From an uncultured Oscillospiraceae bacterium (lineage in GTDB: Bacteria; Bacillota; Clostridia; Oscillospirales; Oscillospiraceae), in contig CAKTMW010000033.1 in assembly GCA_934574095.1 (NCBI GenBank), forward strand, positions 1 through 20,395: a stretch of 20,395 nucleotides of DNA, in the 5' to 3' direction. The position numbers were made by a program, and so were the translations under genes. Below the pieces are notes generated by a model. The model was not told where the DNA came from. It saw only the letters and a program-made list of their open reading frames with translations, and searched no databases. Within the stretch, counting starts at the first letter, position 1. Each line of letters opens with the position of its first letter. Positions 1 through 7,446 of this stretch are shown piece after piece.

Positions 1-20
1 GGGCGCCACTTCTTTATCTC

Positions 21-599
21 TTATTCAAACGTCAGCGGCGTATGGTCGCATATCTCCGCGATCTTGGCCTGCAAGGCTTTCAGGTCCTCGAAGGTCTCTG
101 GCTTTTTCCGGGGGTCCCGCAGCAGCGCCGCCGGATGGTACAGGGCCATCATCAGCGTACCGTTCCGGTCAAAGAACTGGCCGTGCTCCTTGGATATCTT
201 GAAATCCGGCTTGATGAGCTCCATGGCGCTGATGCGGCCCAGGCACACGATGATCTTGGGCTTCATCAGCCGCACCTGCTCCCGCAGATAGCCCCGGCAG
301 GCGTCCTTTTCCGTGTTCAGCGGGTCCCGGTTCTCCGGCGGGCGGCACTTGACGGAGTTGGTGATATAGATATTCTTCCGGTGCAGGCCGATCATGGCCA
401 GCATATCGTCCAGCAGCTTGCCGCCCCGGCCCACAAAGGGCTCGCCCTGGATATCCTCGTTGGCGCCGGGGGCCTCGCCGATGAACAGCACCTCGGCGTT
501 GGGGTCGCCCACGCCGAACACCACCTGTGTGCAGGTCTCGCGCAGCTGGCAGGCATGGCAGTTCAGACAGGTCTCTTGCAGTTTTTCCCACGGGGTCAT
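21..599 (-). CDS. Family 4 uracil-DNA glycosylase (iron-sulfur type)
   Basis: Removes uracil from DNA, the first step of base excision repair, in the cytoplasm. The 192-residue protein has the two catalytic signatures of the family: GEAPGANED at residues 41-49 and HPAALLR at 155-161. Cysteines at 14, 17, 85 (in KCRPPENR) and 101 match the four ligands of the 4Fe-4S cluster known in Thermus family 4 enzymes; C11 and C23 are extra. Length fits the family. The ATG overlaps the stop of the upstream hydrolase gene as ATGA, so translation is probably coupled and the two genes are co-transcribed. No strong independent ribosome binding site is seen. The functional link to the hydrolase is not obvious. 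A DNA polymerase-fused (SPO1-type) paralogue is ruled out by the short length. The identification is firm; no terminator is visible before the window edge. Confidence 0.95.
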   Translation of the reverse strand: MTPWEKLQETCLNCHACQLRETCTQVVFGVGDPNAEVLFIGEAPGANEDIQGEPFVGRGGKLLDDMLAMIGLHRKNIYITNSVKCRPPENRDPLNTEKDACRGYLREQVRLMKPKIIVCLGRISAMELIKPDFKISKEHGQFFDRNGTLMMALYHPAALLRDPRKKPETFEDLKALQAKIAEICDHTPLTFE

Positions 600-1531
600 T
601 TCAGCTTCGCCTCCATCCAGTTCCAGATCGTCTCGTATACCTCGGCCCGGTGCGCCTTCTCATTCAGCAGCTCATGCCGCAGGCCGGGATACAGCTTCAG
701 CGTGCAGTCGGTCACTCCGGCGCGGCGGAACTCCTGATACGTCCGGCGCACACCCGCGCCCATACCGCCCACCGGGTCGTCCTCGCCGGAGATCAGCAGC
801 ACCGGCGTGGCCTTGTCCATCTTCCGCAGGTTGGCGCTCCGCTGGTTGAAGCGGATGCCCCGCAGCATCTCCCGGAACAGGCCCACCGTGGCGTCGTGGC
901 CGCACAGGGGGTCGGCGATATAATCGTCCACATTCTCCTCGTCCGCCGACAGCCAGTCGTACTCGGTGCGGTTGGGCTTGAAGGTCTTGTTGTACGCGCC
1001 GAAGGCCAGCGCCGTCACGGCGGCGTTGGTGGCCGCCGCATCCCGCCGGGACAGGGTGTCCGCTATGGCGAGACCGCCCGCCAGCGCGGCGGCGCTCTGC
1101 CAGCCGGTGCCCATGAGGACGGCGGCCTTCACCGTGCCGGGATAGCGGATGAAATACGTGCGGCTGAGGAACGAGCCCATGGAGTGGCCCATCAGCAGCA
1201 GCGGCAGGCGGGGATAGCGCTCCTTCAGTTTGGTGTGCAGCACGTACACGTCGTCCACCGGAGTGTTCCAGGTGCTGCCGTCGCCGAAATACACCGGCGT
1301 ACCGCCCTCCGGCAGCGACAGGCCGTGGCCCAGATGGTCGTGGCCCACCACGATGACGCCGTGGCTGTTCAGGAACCGGGCAAAATCGTCATAGCGGCCT
1401 ACATACTCCGCCACGCCGTGGACGATCTGCAATACCGCCACCGGCGTTACGTCCTCCGGCACCCACGCGATGCCGTGGAGCCGCGTTTTTCCGTCGCTGG
1501 AAAGAAAGGTGAAGTCCGTCTTATTTGTCAT
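596..1531 (-). CDS. Alpha/beta hydrolase, monoacylglycerol lipase / lysophospholipase-like
   Basis: A 311-residue serine hydrolase of the Hydrolase_4 (PldB / monoglyceride lipase) group. The oxyanion region is [11 protein letters not shown] (38-48), followed by GHDHLGHG (63-70). The nucleophile elbow GHSMGS puts the catalytic serine at 117, the acid is probably D252 in SGEDDPVG, and the base is H286 in LRHELLNE. A cap region lies between about 145 and 230. There is no signal peptide, so it is cytoplasmic. The start ATG is preceded by AGGAAGGA about 10 bases upstream. The last four bases overlap the uracil-DNA glycosylase start, making a two-gene unit. It is divergent from glycerol kinase, which fits a role in releasing glycerol from monoglycerides or lysolipids, but the substrate is inferred, not shown; other acyl esters are possible. 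Confidence 0.9.
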   Translation of the reverse strand: MTNKTDFTFLSSDGKTRLHGIAWVPEDVTPVAVLQIVHGVAEYVGRYDDFARFLNSHGVIVVGHDHLGHGLSLPEGGTPVYFGDGSTWNTPVDDVYVLHTKLKERYPRLPLLLMGHSMGSFLSRTYFIRYPGTVKAAVLMGTGWQSAAALAGGLAIADTLSRRDAAATNAAVTALAFGAYNKTFKPNRTEYDWLSADEENVDDYIADPLCGHDATVGLFREMLRGIRFNQRSANLRKMDKATPVLLISGEDDPVGGMGAGVRRTYQEFRRAGVTDCTLKLYPGLRHELLNEKAHRAEVYETIWNWMEAKLK

Positions 1532-1619
1532 GGCAATTCCGTCCTTCCTGTGATATACTGGTTATTACTATTATATCCATCATACCACAGCAAGCTACTC
1601 TTGAAAAGGGGGATTTCTC
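1532..1619. promoter_or_regulatory. Divergent promoter region between hydrolase and glycerol kinase genes
   Basis: For glycerol kinase there is an extended -10 element TGATATACT at 1551-1559 with only a weak -35 (TGGCAA, 1531-1536, 17-base spacer). For the hydrolase, a TATAAT lies on the minus strand at 1575-1570, without a convincing -35. The glycerol kinase ribosome binding site is the G run at 1608-1612, seven bases before its ATG. No palindromic operator or catabolite-response element was recognised by eye. Confidence 0.4.
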
Positions 1620-3113
1620 ATGGCTTCCTACATCCTGGCCCTGGACCAGGGCACCACCAGCTCCCGCGCCATCGTGTTTGACCGCCAGGGCGGCATCGTG
1701 GGCCGAGGCCAGTACCCCTTCACCCAGCACTATCCCCGCGCCGGTTGGGTGGAGCACGACCCCATGGAGATATGGCGCACCCAGGCCCAGGCGGCGGCGG
1801 ACGCCATTGCCGGACTGCCCATCGGCTCCATCGCCGGTATCGGCGTCACCAACCAGCGGGAGACCACCATCATCTGGGACAAGACCACCGGCCAGCCGGT
1901 GTACAACGCCATCGTGTGGCAGTGCCGCCGCACGGCGGAGCTGTGCGAGGAGCTGAAGCGCCGGGGTCTCAGCGAGCGCATCCAGTCTACCACCGGACTG
2001 CTGATCGACGCCTATTTCTCCGCCACCAAGATACGCTGGATACTGGACAACGTGCCCGGCGCCCGGCAGCGGGCGGAGCAGGGTCAGCTTCTCTTCGGCA
2101 CGGTGGAGACGTGGCTCATCTGGCGGCTGACCGGCGCCCACGTGACGGACTACTCCAACGCCAGCCGCACCATGCTGTTCGATATCCACACGCTGCAATG
2201 GGACGCGGAGCTGTGCGGCATGCTGGGCATTCCCATGTGCATGCTGCCCCGGTGCGTGGGCAATTCCCAGGTGTACGGCACGGTGAAGGAGGGCATCCCC
2301 GGTCTTGAGTCTCTGGCGGGGGTTCCGGTATGCGGCGCGGCAGGCGACCAGCAGGCGGCGCTGTTTGGCCAGACCTGCTTCCACGCGGGCGACGCCAAGA
2401 ACACCTACGGCACCGGCTGCTTCACGCTGATGAACGTAGGCGGCAAGCCTGTCCGCAGCCGTGCGGGCCTCGTCACCTCCGTGGCGTGGAGCGTGGACGA
2501 TACCGTCACCTACGCGCTGGAGGGCAGCGTGTTCAACGGCGGCAGCACCATCCAGTGGCTGCGGGACGAGCTGCATCTGATCGACTCCGCGCCGGAGTGC
2601 GACACGCTGGCGGAGTCGGTGCCCGGCAGCGGCGGCGTTATCGTGGTCCCGGCCTTCACGGGGCTGGGCGCGCCCTATTGGGATATGTACGCACGGGGCG
2701 CGATTTTAGGCATTACCCGCGGCACGGGCCGGGCCCACATCGCCCGCGCTGTGCTGGAGGCCATCGCCTTCCAGGTCACCGACCTGATGCTGGCCATGCG
2801 GCAGGACGCGGGCTGCGACATCACCTGCCTGCGGGCCGACGGCGGCGCCAGCGTCAGCAATATCCTGCTGCAAATGCAGGCGGACCTGCTGCGCATTCCG
2901 GTGGATCGTCCCGCCATGGTGGAGACCACCGCCTTCGGCGCGGCGGCACTGGCGGGCCTCAACTGCAGGGTGTGGAGCAGTCTCGACGAGCTGGCGGCGC
3001 TCCGCCGCAGCGACCGGGTGTTCACGCCCCAGCGGGTGCAGGCGGAGTGCGACGACGCCTACCGTATGTGGAAACGGGCGGTGCAGAGAGCGGGAGATTG
3101 GATCGAGCACTAA
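1620..3113 (+). CDS. glpK: Glycerol kinase
   Basis: Phosphorylates glycerol with ATP to sn-glycerol 3-phosphate in the cytoplasm, trapping imported glycerol. The 497-residue FGGY-family kinase is full length. The N-terminal ATPase loop is ALDQGTTSSRA (7-17), NQRETT (78-83) carries the substrate-binding Arg-Glu pair (R80, E81), AYFSATK is at 131-137, GDQQAALFGQ (242-251) contains the catalytic base D243, and NTYGTGCF is at 261-268. GGSTIQWLRDEL (308-319) is the second FGGY signature. The segment before GAAGDQQ (about 221-239) shows no counterpart of the histidine that HPr phosphorylates in enterococcal GlpK, so PTS control by that route looks unlikely (inference). No glpF or glpD lies beside it. 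Start supported by the G-rich ribosome binding site at 1608-1612. Confidence 0.97.
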   Translation: MASYILALDQGTTSSRAIVFDRQGGIVGRGQYPFTQHYPRAGWVEHDPMEIWRTQAQAAADAIAGLPIGSIAGIGVTNQRETTIIWDKTTGQPVYNAIVWQCRRTAELCEELKRRGLSERIQSTTGLLIDAYFSATKIRWILDNVPGARQRAEQGQLLFGTVETWLIWRLTGAHVTDYSNASRTMLFDIHTLQWDAELCGMLGIPMCMLPRCVGNSQVYGTVKEGIPGLESLAGVPVCGAAGDQQAALFGQTCFHAGDAKNTYGTGCFTLMNVGGKPVRSRAGLVTSVAWSVDDTVTYALEGSVFNGGSTIQWLRDELHLIDSAPECDTLAESVPGSGGVIVVPAFTGLGAPYWDMYARGAILGITRGTGRAHIARAVLEAIAFQVTDLMLAMRQDAGCDITCLRADGGASVSNILLQMQADLLRIPVDRPAMVETTAFGAAALAGLNCRVWSSLDELAALRRSDRVFTPQRVQAECDDAYRMWKRAVQRAGDWIEH

Positions 3114-3120
3114 AAATAAC

Positions 3121-3172
3121 TGGCATGAAATCTTTGATTTCATTGCCAAGGGGTTTGCGGCGTCCGCGCCGC
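3121..3172. repeat. Two hairpins downstream of glpK
   Basis: Right after the glpK stop, TGGCATGAAATC (3121-3132) pairs with GATTTCATTGCCA (3136-3148) with one bulged base. A second GC-rich stem, GCGGCG/CGCCGC (3157-3162 and 3167-3172), follows. Neither is trailed by a T run, so these may stabilise or weakly terminate the glpK transcript rather than being a classical intrinsic terminator. Confidence 0.6.
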
Positions 3173-3234
3173 GAATTCTGCGAAGCTTCCTGTCCTTATT
3201 TGATTAACAATTGATGAATTTCGCCCCAAAACCC

Positions 3235-3263
3235 TTGCAAAATCGTAGTTCAATGGCTATAAT
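3235..3263 (+). promoter_or_regulatory. Promoter of the zinc-ribbon protein gene
   Basis: TTGCAA (3235-3240), a 17-base spacer and a perfect TATAAT (3258-3263) form a strong housekeeping-type promoter about 45 bases before the start codon. Confidence 0.8.
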
Positions 3264-3308
3264 CAGCCTTAATGAGGACCTTAATTCAAAATGAGAGGAG
3301 ACTTACTT

Positions 3309-3794
3309 ATGTCATTCTTTGAAAACATTACCGAAAAAGCCAAGCAGTATGCCAATATCGCCGTCGACAAGGCCAAGGATGTGGCCGGCGCTGCCGCCGA
3401 TAAGGCAAGAGACGTGAAGGAGACCGCCCAGCTGACCATGGCCATTAAGGCCGAGCAGCGGGAGATGGATAAGAACTACCGCGCCATCGGCCAGTGGTTC
3501 GTCTCCGAGTACGAGGGTGAGATTCCCGACGCCGTGAAGGACGTGGTCGCCGCCATCGAGGCCAGCAAGGCCAAGGTGGAGGAGATGGAGGCCACCCTGG
3601 CCGAGAAGCCCCACACCGAGATCGAGATCACCATTGAAAAGGACAGCGGCGAGACCCCGGAGCTGAAGGCCTGCCCCGTGTGCGGCACCGCCACCAACTC
3701 CAAGTTCTGCCCGGAGTGCGGCGCAGAGGTCGAGCCCAAGGCCGAGGAGACTCCCGCGGAGGAGCCTGCCGCTCCCGCCGAGCCCCAGGAGTAA
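3309..3794 (+). CDS. Small zinc-ribbon protein with amphipathic N-terminal helix
   Basis: A 161-residue protein of unknown role. Residues 1-60 form a long charged, alanine-rich helix (MSFFENITEKAKQYANIAVD onward), with a further helical stretch at about 73-100 that could be coiled coil. C122-P-V-C125 and C134-P-E-C137 make a compact zinc ribbon, followed by a Glu/Pro/Ala-rich tail. No membrane segment or signal peptide is present. The start at 3309 is chosen over an in-frame ATG at 3291 because AGAGGAG (3294-3300) sits eight bases before 3309. It stands alone between a strong promoter and a strong terminator, so it is probably well expressed. The architecture resembles small zinc-ribbon proteins annotated as hypothetical in many clostridia; no function is assigned. 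Confidence 0.88.
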   Translation: MSFFENITEKAKQYANIAVDKAKDVAGAAADKARDVKETAQLTMAIKAEQREMDKNYRAIGQWFVSEYEGEIPDAVKDVVAAIEASKAKVEEMEATLAEKPHTEIEITIEKDSGETPELKACPVCGTATNSKFCPECGAEVEPKAEETPAEEPAAPAEPQE

Positions 3795-3816
3795 GCGATA
3801 CCCCACAAAACGCATC

Positions 3817-3852
3817 AAAGAGGAGACTGCCGTATGGCAGTCTCCTCTTTTT
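3817..3852. terminator. Strong intrinsic terminator, probably bidirectional
   Basis: Perfect 15-base stem: 3817-3831 pairs with 3836-3850 around a GTAT loop, with TTTTT at 3848-3852 on the plus strand. It ends the zinc-ribbon transcript. The convergent XRE gene stops 13 bases away, so it may serve both, although the minus-strand T run is shorter. Confidence 0.9.
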
Positions 3853-3864
3853 CGGGCTTTTCCG

Positions 3865-4839
3865 TTACGTGCTGCTCTGCCGCAGGATGCTGACCGTCTC
3901 CGCCGTTACATCATAGGACAGCGTTCCCGTATAGCGCCGCCCATCCGTGCCGTCATAGGCGTAGTCCGCCGTCAGCGTGTGTCCGCTTCTGATCCAGTGA
4001 ACGCCGGACAGCGTGACGTTGGGCAAAAACGTGTGTTGGCTGACGCCCGGAAGATGGGGCAGCAGCGCCGGTTCCGGCGCTTCAGGATCGTCGTAGCCTG
4101 CCAGACGCAGCAGGATCCCCACGTCAATGTCCAGTTCCCGCACCGCGCCGTCCTCGCCGTCTGCGGTAAAGTCCCACACCTTCACGTAAGACGGCGCGTA
4201 GGTATTGTCGGCGACGCCGCACAGCAGCAGATACCGCCCGTCCGCCGACCATTGCAGCGATTCCACCTCAGTCACGCGGCTGTCCAGCTGGCGCCGCGTT
4301 GCCAGTTGGACGAAGCTGTGGCGGCAATGGCGGCAGTAGACCGTCCACGGGAGCGGACGGCTGGACTCGACGGCAAATCCGCCGCCCAGCAGACTGGTGC
4401 GGTATACGGTCATGGTCATAGCGCCGTTCGGCGAGACGCTGCGCTCCCCTACCAACAGCCGCCCGTTGTGCTGCATGACCGCCAGCAGCACCCCGACCAG
4501 CACCAGTACCGCCGCCAGCGCGGCACACCTTGCCATCCTGCGGCGGCGCTGCCGCCGCTCCTCACCAGAGATGGCCAACACCGACCGCAGCGCCGCGGAC
4601 TCCGTTTCCCGCGGAGCCGTTTCCGCGGCCTGACCGGTCAGCAGCGTCTCCACGCCGATCCCCAGCGCCGCCGCCAGCGGCTCCAGCAACGTCACGTCAG
4701 GATAGCTCAGCCCCCGCTCCCATTTGCTCACGGCCCGGTCGGTCACGTGAAGCTGCCCCGCCAGCTCCTGCTGAGTCATTTTCCGCTCCCGGCGCAGCTT
4801 CGCGATAAAGCTGCCGAAGTTTTCCTTGTCCATTGTCAT
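3865..4839 (-). CDS. Membrane-anchored XRE-family transcriptional regulator with external sensor-like domain
   Basis: A 324-residue one-component regulator. An XRE/Cro-type helix-turn-helix occupies residues 8-66 (MTQQELAGQLHVTDRAVSKW at 21-40). A basic linker (RRQRRRRMAR, 96-105) is followed by one hydrophobic segment at about 104-122, placing the C-terminal 200 residues outside the membrane by the positive-inside rule. The outer part is mostly beta, with WSADGRYLLLCG at 197-208 resembling a beta-propeller blade, and a Cys/His cluster Y-C169-R-H171-C172-R-H174. The start is the ATG at 4839, since AGGTGA lies seven bases upstream; a longer frame reaching 5028 would lack this and overlap the divergent promoter. 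The target genes are unknown. The ligand is unknown; metal or redox sensing by the Cys/His cluster is only inference. Confidence 0.88.
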   Translation of the reverse strand: MTMDKENFGSFIAKLRRERKMTQQELAGQLHVTDRAVSKWERGLSYPDVTLLEPLAAALGIGVETLLTGQAAETAPRETESAALRSVLAISGEERRQRRRRMARCAALAAVLVLVGVLLAVMQHNGRLLVGERSVSPNGAMTMTVYRTSLLGGGFAVESSRPLPWTVYCRHCRHSFVQLATRRQLDSRVTEVESLQWSADGRYLLLCGVADNTYAPSYVKVWDFTADGEDGAVRELDIDVGILLRLAGYDDPEAPEPALLPHLPGVSQHTFLPNVTLSGVHWIRSGHTLTADYAYDGTDGRRYTGTLSYDVTAETVSILRQSST

Positions 4840-4860
4840 TTCTGCATCACCTCGTCTCCC

Positions 4861-4888
4861 ATTGTAGCAAGCCGCCGCCGAAAAGCAA
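4861..4888 (-). promoter_or_regulatory. Promoter of the XRE regulator gene
   Basis: On the minus strand TTGCTT (4888-4883), a 16-base spacer and TACAAT (4866-4861) precede the start codon by about 21 bases, giving a short leader. A GC-rich inverted repeat near 4902-4923 lies just upstream and could be an operator. Confidence 0.6.
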
Positions 4889-4971
4889 CAAACCAACGGT
4901 TGAATCGCCGCCGCAGGCGGGATTTTCCGGCAAACCCTTCCTCCCTGTTCCTGCCGCACCACCTCTTTCTC

Positions 4972-5000
4972 TTGCAATTTTGTCCCGCTTCCTGTATGCT
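4972..5000 (+). promoter_or_regulatory. Promoter of the LysR regulator gene
   Basis: TTGCAA (4972-4977), a 17-base spacer and TATGCT (4995-5000) sit about 27 bases before the LysR start. It is divergent from the XRE gene promoter, about 85 bases away. Confidence 0.65.
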
Positions 5001-5026
5001 GAAAGGAGAAAAGCGAGGTGTGCGCC

Positions 5027-5944
5027 ATGACATTGCTGCAAATGAGCTACATTCTGGAGATCGACCGCTGCGGCTCCATCAACCGGGCGGCCCAGAACCT
5101 GTTCGTGTCCCAGTCCGCCCTGTCCAGCGCCATCGCCGAGGTGGAGAAGGAGCTGGGCATCACCGTGTTCCATCGCTCCAACCGGGGCGTGGCGCTGACG
5201 GAGGACGGCCGGGAGCTGCTGAACCAGATCATCCCCATCGTGGAGCGCAGCCGCAAGATCACCCGCTACTACAGCGAGCGCAGGGCGGAAAACCGGGTCA
5301 CCCTGTCCATCGCCGCCCAGCGCTATCCCTTCTGCGCCAAGGCCTTTGTGGAGTTCCTGCATCTGCGGGAGGAACCACGCATCGAGGTCAGCTTCAAGGA
5401 GGTGGAGATGGCCGCCGTCATCGAGCAGGTGGCCCAGCAGCAGAGCGATCTGGGCGTGATCTTCGTCTCCGACATGACGGAGCACTTCATCCGCCGTATT
5501 CTGGAGGGGCGGAATCTGGAGTTCCACCAGCTGGCCCGTCTGCGGCCCCATGTGTTCATGCGGCAAGGCCATCCCCTGTCCGGTGAAGCGTCGGTAACGC
5601 CGGAGCAGCTGCACCAGTACCCCTACGCCGCCTTCACCCAGAGCGACACCAATCTCAACTACGCCGAGGAGGTGGTGGTGGGCACCGCCGCCGACTTCAA
5701 TCAGGTGGTCTACGTCTCCGACCGGGCTACCATCTACAGCGTCATCGCCCACACCAACTGCGTCTCCACCGGAAGCGGCGTGCTGCCGGAGGGCTTCGGC
5801 GACGACCGGCTGGTGACCGTCCCCCTGACGGGGCAGCACGATATGCGTCTGGGCTATATCAAGCTGCGCTCCGTGCCCCTCAGCGAGTCGGGTCGGGAGT
5901 TCGTGGACATTCTGCGGCAGATATTGCAGGAGCTGGAGGGATAA
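5027..5944 (+). CDS. LysR-family transcriptional regulator
   Basis: A 305-residue DNA-binding regulator. The winged helix-turn-helix fills residues 1-60: MTLLQMSYILEIDRCGSINR, then AAQNLFVSQSALSSAIAEVE and ELGITVFHRSNRGVALTEDG. The rest (about 90-300) is the periplasmic-binding-protein-like effector domain. The start at ATG 5027 is preferred because family members begin with M-T-L-x-Q and GAGGTG lies about six bases before it; GTG 5018 with AAAGGAG at 5002-5008 is a real alternative adding three residues. LysR regulators often control a divergent neighbour, here the XRE gene, but the convergent methionine gamma-lyase gene just downstream is also a candidate. Effector unknown. A shared bidirectional terminator follows. 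Confidence 0.93.
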   Translation: MTLLQMSYILEIDRCGSINRAAQNLFVSQSALSSAIAEVEKELGITVFHRSNRGVALTEDGRELLNQIIPIVERSRKITRYYSERRAENRVTLSIAAQRYPFCAKAFVEFLHLREEPRIEVSFKEVEMAAVIEQVAQQQSDLGVIFVSDMTEHFIRRILEGRNLEFHQLARLRPHVFMRQGHPLSGEASVTPEQLHQYPYAAFTQSDTNLNYAEEVVVGTAADFNQVVYVSDRATIYSVIAHTNCVSTGSGVLPEGFGDDRLVTVPLTGQHDMRLGYIKLRSVPLSESGREFVDILRQILQELEG

Positions 5945-5952
5945 AATAACAT

Positions 5953-5985
5953 AAAAAAATGAGGGCCGTTGGCCCTCATTTTTTA
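5953..5985. terminator. Bidirectional intrinsic terminator between LysR and methionine gamma-lyase genes
   Basis: GAGGGCC (5961-5967) pairs with GGCCCTC (5971-5977) around a GTT loop. The stem is flanked by an A run (5953-5959) and a T run (5979-5984), so it has a U tract on either strand. It lies between two convergent stops. Confidence 0.92.
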
Positions 5986-5994
5986 TGTTCTCTT

Positions 5995-7188
5995 TTACAG
6001 CTGGGCCAGGGCCTGCTCCAAATCGGCGATGATGTCCTCGGCGTTCTCCAGACCGGCAGACAGGCGGATCAGACCGCCGGGGATGCCGGAGGCCGCCAGC
6101 TCCTCCTCGGTATAGGTGGAGTGGGTCATGGAGGCGGGATGCTCGATCAGCGTCTCGGCGTCGCCCAGAGAGACGGCCACGGTGATCAGATGCAGCGCAT
6201 TGACCAGCTTGGTGCCGGCGGCGCGGCCGCCCTTGACCTCGAAGCTCAGCATGCCGCCGAAGTCCTTCATCTGACGGGCGGCGATGTCGTGGCCCACGTG
6301 GTCCTTCAGGCCGGGATAGTACACCTTCTCCACGGCGGGGTGCTTGTCGAGATACTCGGCGATGGCCTTGGCGTTCTCACAGTGGCGCTGCATACGGATC
6401 TCCAGGGTCTTCAGGCCGCGGAGGATCAGGTAGGCGGCAAAGGGATCCATGACCGCGCCGGTCATGTCCTTCAGGCCGAACATACGGACTTCGCCGATGA
6501 AGTCGGCCTTGCCCACCACGAAGCCCGCGATCACGTCGCCGTGGCCGTTCAGGTACTTGGTGGCGGAGTGCACCACCACGTCGGCGCCCAGCGCCAGCGG
6601 ATTCTGCAGAGCGGGAGAAGCGAAGGTGTTGTCGCACACCACCTTGATAGCAGGATTATAGGTATGGGCGACCTCCGCCACGGCGGCGATATCGGCGATC
6701 TTCAGGTTGGGGTTGGCGGGGGTCTCCAGATAGACGGCGCAGGTATTCTCCTTCAGAGCGGCCTTCACGGCGGCCAGATCGGAGGTATCCACGAAGCTGA
6801 CCTCCACGCCGTAGCGGCTCATGCCGTGGTTCAGCAGGGCAAAGGTGCAGCCGTACAGGGTGCCGTCGGCCACGATGTGCTTGCCCGCTCCGGCGATGGT
6901 CCATAGCGCGGAGGAGATGGCGCCCATACCGGAAGCGGCGGCCACGCAGGCCTCACCGCCCTCCAGCGCCGCCACCTTGTTCTCCAGCACGGAGACGGTG
7001 GGGTTGCCCAGACGGGTGTAGATGTAGCCGCCCTCCTGACCGGCAAAGCGGCGGCCGCCCTGCTCGCAGCTGTCGAACACGAAGGTAGAGGTCTGATAGA
7101 TGGGGGTAGTCAGTGCGCCGTACTGCGCGTCCTTCACATTACCGGCGTGAATGGCCTTGGTGCCCAGACCAACGTTGGGGTTCATCAT
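5995..7188 (-). CDS. Methionine gamma-lyase type PLP-dependent enzyme
   Basis: A 397-residue Cys/Met-metabolism PLP enzyme (fold type I), cytoplasmic and full length. The PLP lysine is K211 in [11 protein letters not shown] (208-218), the cofactor aspartate is D186 in CDNTFASP, and the phosphate-binding residues include Y57 and R59 in [10 protein letters not shown]. The active-site segment [13 protein letters not shown] (110-122) has Y112 and C114, matching the Tyr-Gly-Cys typical of methionine gamma-lyases, whereas cystathionine lyases usually have glycine at the Cys position. It would split methionine to methanethiol, 2-oxobutyrate and ammonia. O-acetylhomoserine sulfhydrylase or cystathionine gamma-lyase activity cannot be excluded. 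AGGAGGAG precedes two adjacent ATGs (7188, 7185). Convergent with the LysR gene, sharing its terminator. Confidence 0.9.
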   Translation of the reverse strand: MMNPNVGLGTKAIHAGNVKDAQYGALTTPIYQTSTFVFDSCEQGGRRFAGQEGGYIYTRLGNPTVSVLENKVAALEGGEACVAAASGMGAISSALWTIAGAGKHIVADGTLYGCTFALLNHGMSRYGVEVSFVDTSDLAAVKAALKENTCAVYLETPANPNLKIADIAAVAEVAHTYNPAIKVVCDNTFASPALQNPLALGADVVVHSATKYLNGHGDVIAGFVVGKADFIGEVRMFGLKDMTGAVMDPFAAYLILRGLKTLEIRMQRHCENAKAIAEYLDKHPAVEKVYYPGLKDHVGHDIAARQMKDFGGMLSFEVKGGRAAGTKLVNALHLITVAVSLGDAETLIEHPASMTHSTYTEEELAASGIPGGLIRLSAGLENAEDIIADLEQALAQL

Positions 7189-7254
7189 AATTTGCTCCTC
7201 CTACAATGAAATATTTGTTGATTCTACCTGTTTTTCACTTCTCTTCTGTTTCAA

Positions 7255-7281
7255 AATATAACACATTTACCAAACAATGTG
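7255..7281 (-). promoter_or_regulatory. Possible promoter and operator of the methionine gamma-lyase gene
   Basis: On the minus strand an extended -10, TGTTATATT (7263-7255), lies about 65 bases before the start. Directly upstream is an inverted repeat, CACATT (7262-7267 on the plus strand) with AATGTG (7276-7281), eight bases apart. It fills the region where a regulator would sit. No good -35 is seen, so an activator may be needed. The roughly 60-base leader is too short for a SAM riboswitch. Confidence 0.45.
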
Positions 7282-7375
7282 GTAGTTCCAAAAGCCGATG
7301 TCCCGTTATCTATTTAGCTTATAGCAAAACGCAGTTTTTCGTTGTTATGTTCGCCTTTTTTTCTTCCTGTTTTTG

Positions 7376-7411
7376 GAAAAAAGAAAAAACAGCCGTGTTT
7401 CCACGACTGTT
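7376..7411 (-). terminator. Intrinsic terminator of the hydroxyacid dehydrogenase unit
   Basis: Read on the minus strand, AACAGTCGTG (7411-7402) pairs with CACGGCTGTT (7397-7388), one G-T pair, loop GAAA, followed by a T-rich run (7389-7376). It lies 35 bases after the stop of the dehydrogenase gene. Confidence 0.88.
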
Positions 7412-7446
7412 TTCGACGAAATCATTATTCAAACAACAGATAGTTC

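Noticed and set aside
527..1681. Plus-strand frame of 384 codons opposite the hydrolase gene
   Set aside because: It crosses the divergent promoter region and reads into glpK in another frame, with Arg/His/Gln-rich shadow composition.
7189..7446. SAM riboswitch upstream of the methionine gamma-lyase gene
   Set aside because: The leader from the predicted promoter is about 60 bases and has no SAM aptamer features. The hairpin at 7388-7411 belongs to the neighbouring gene and faces away from this one.
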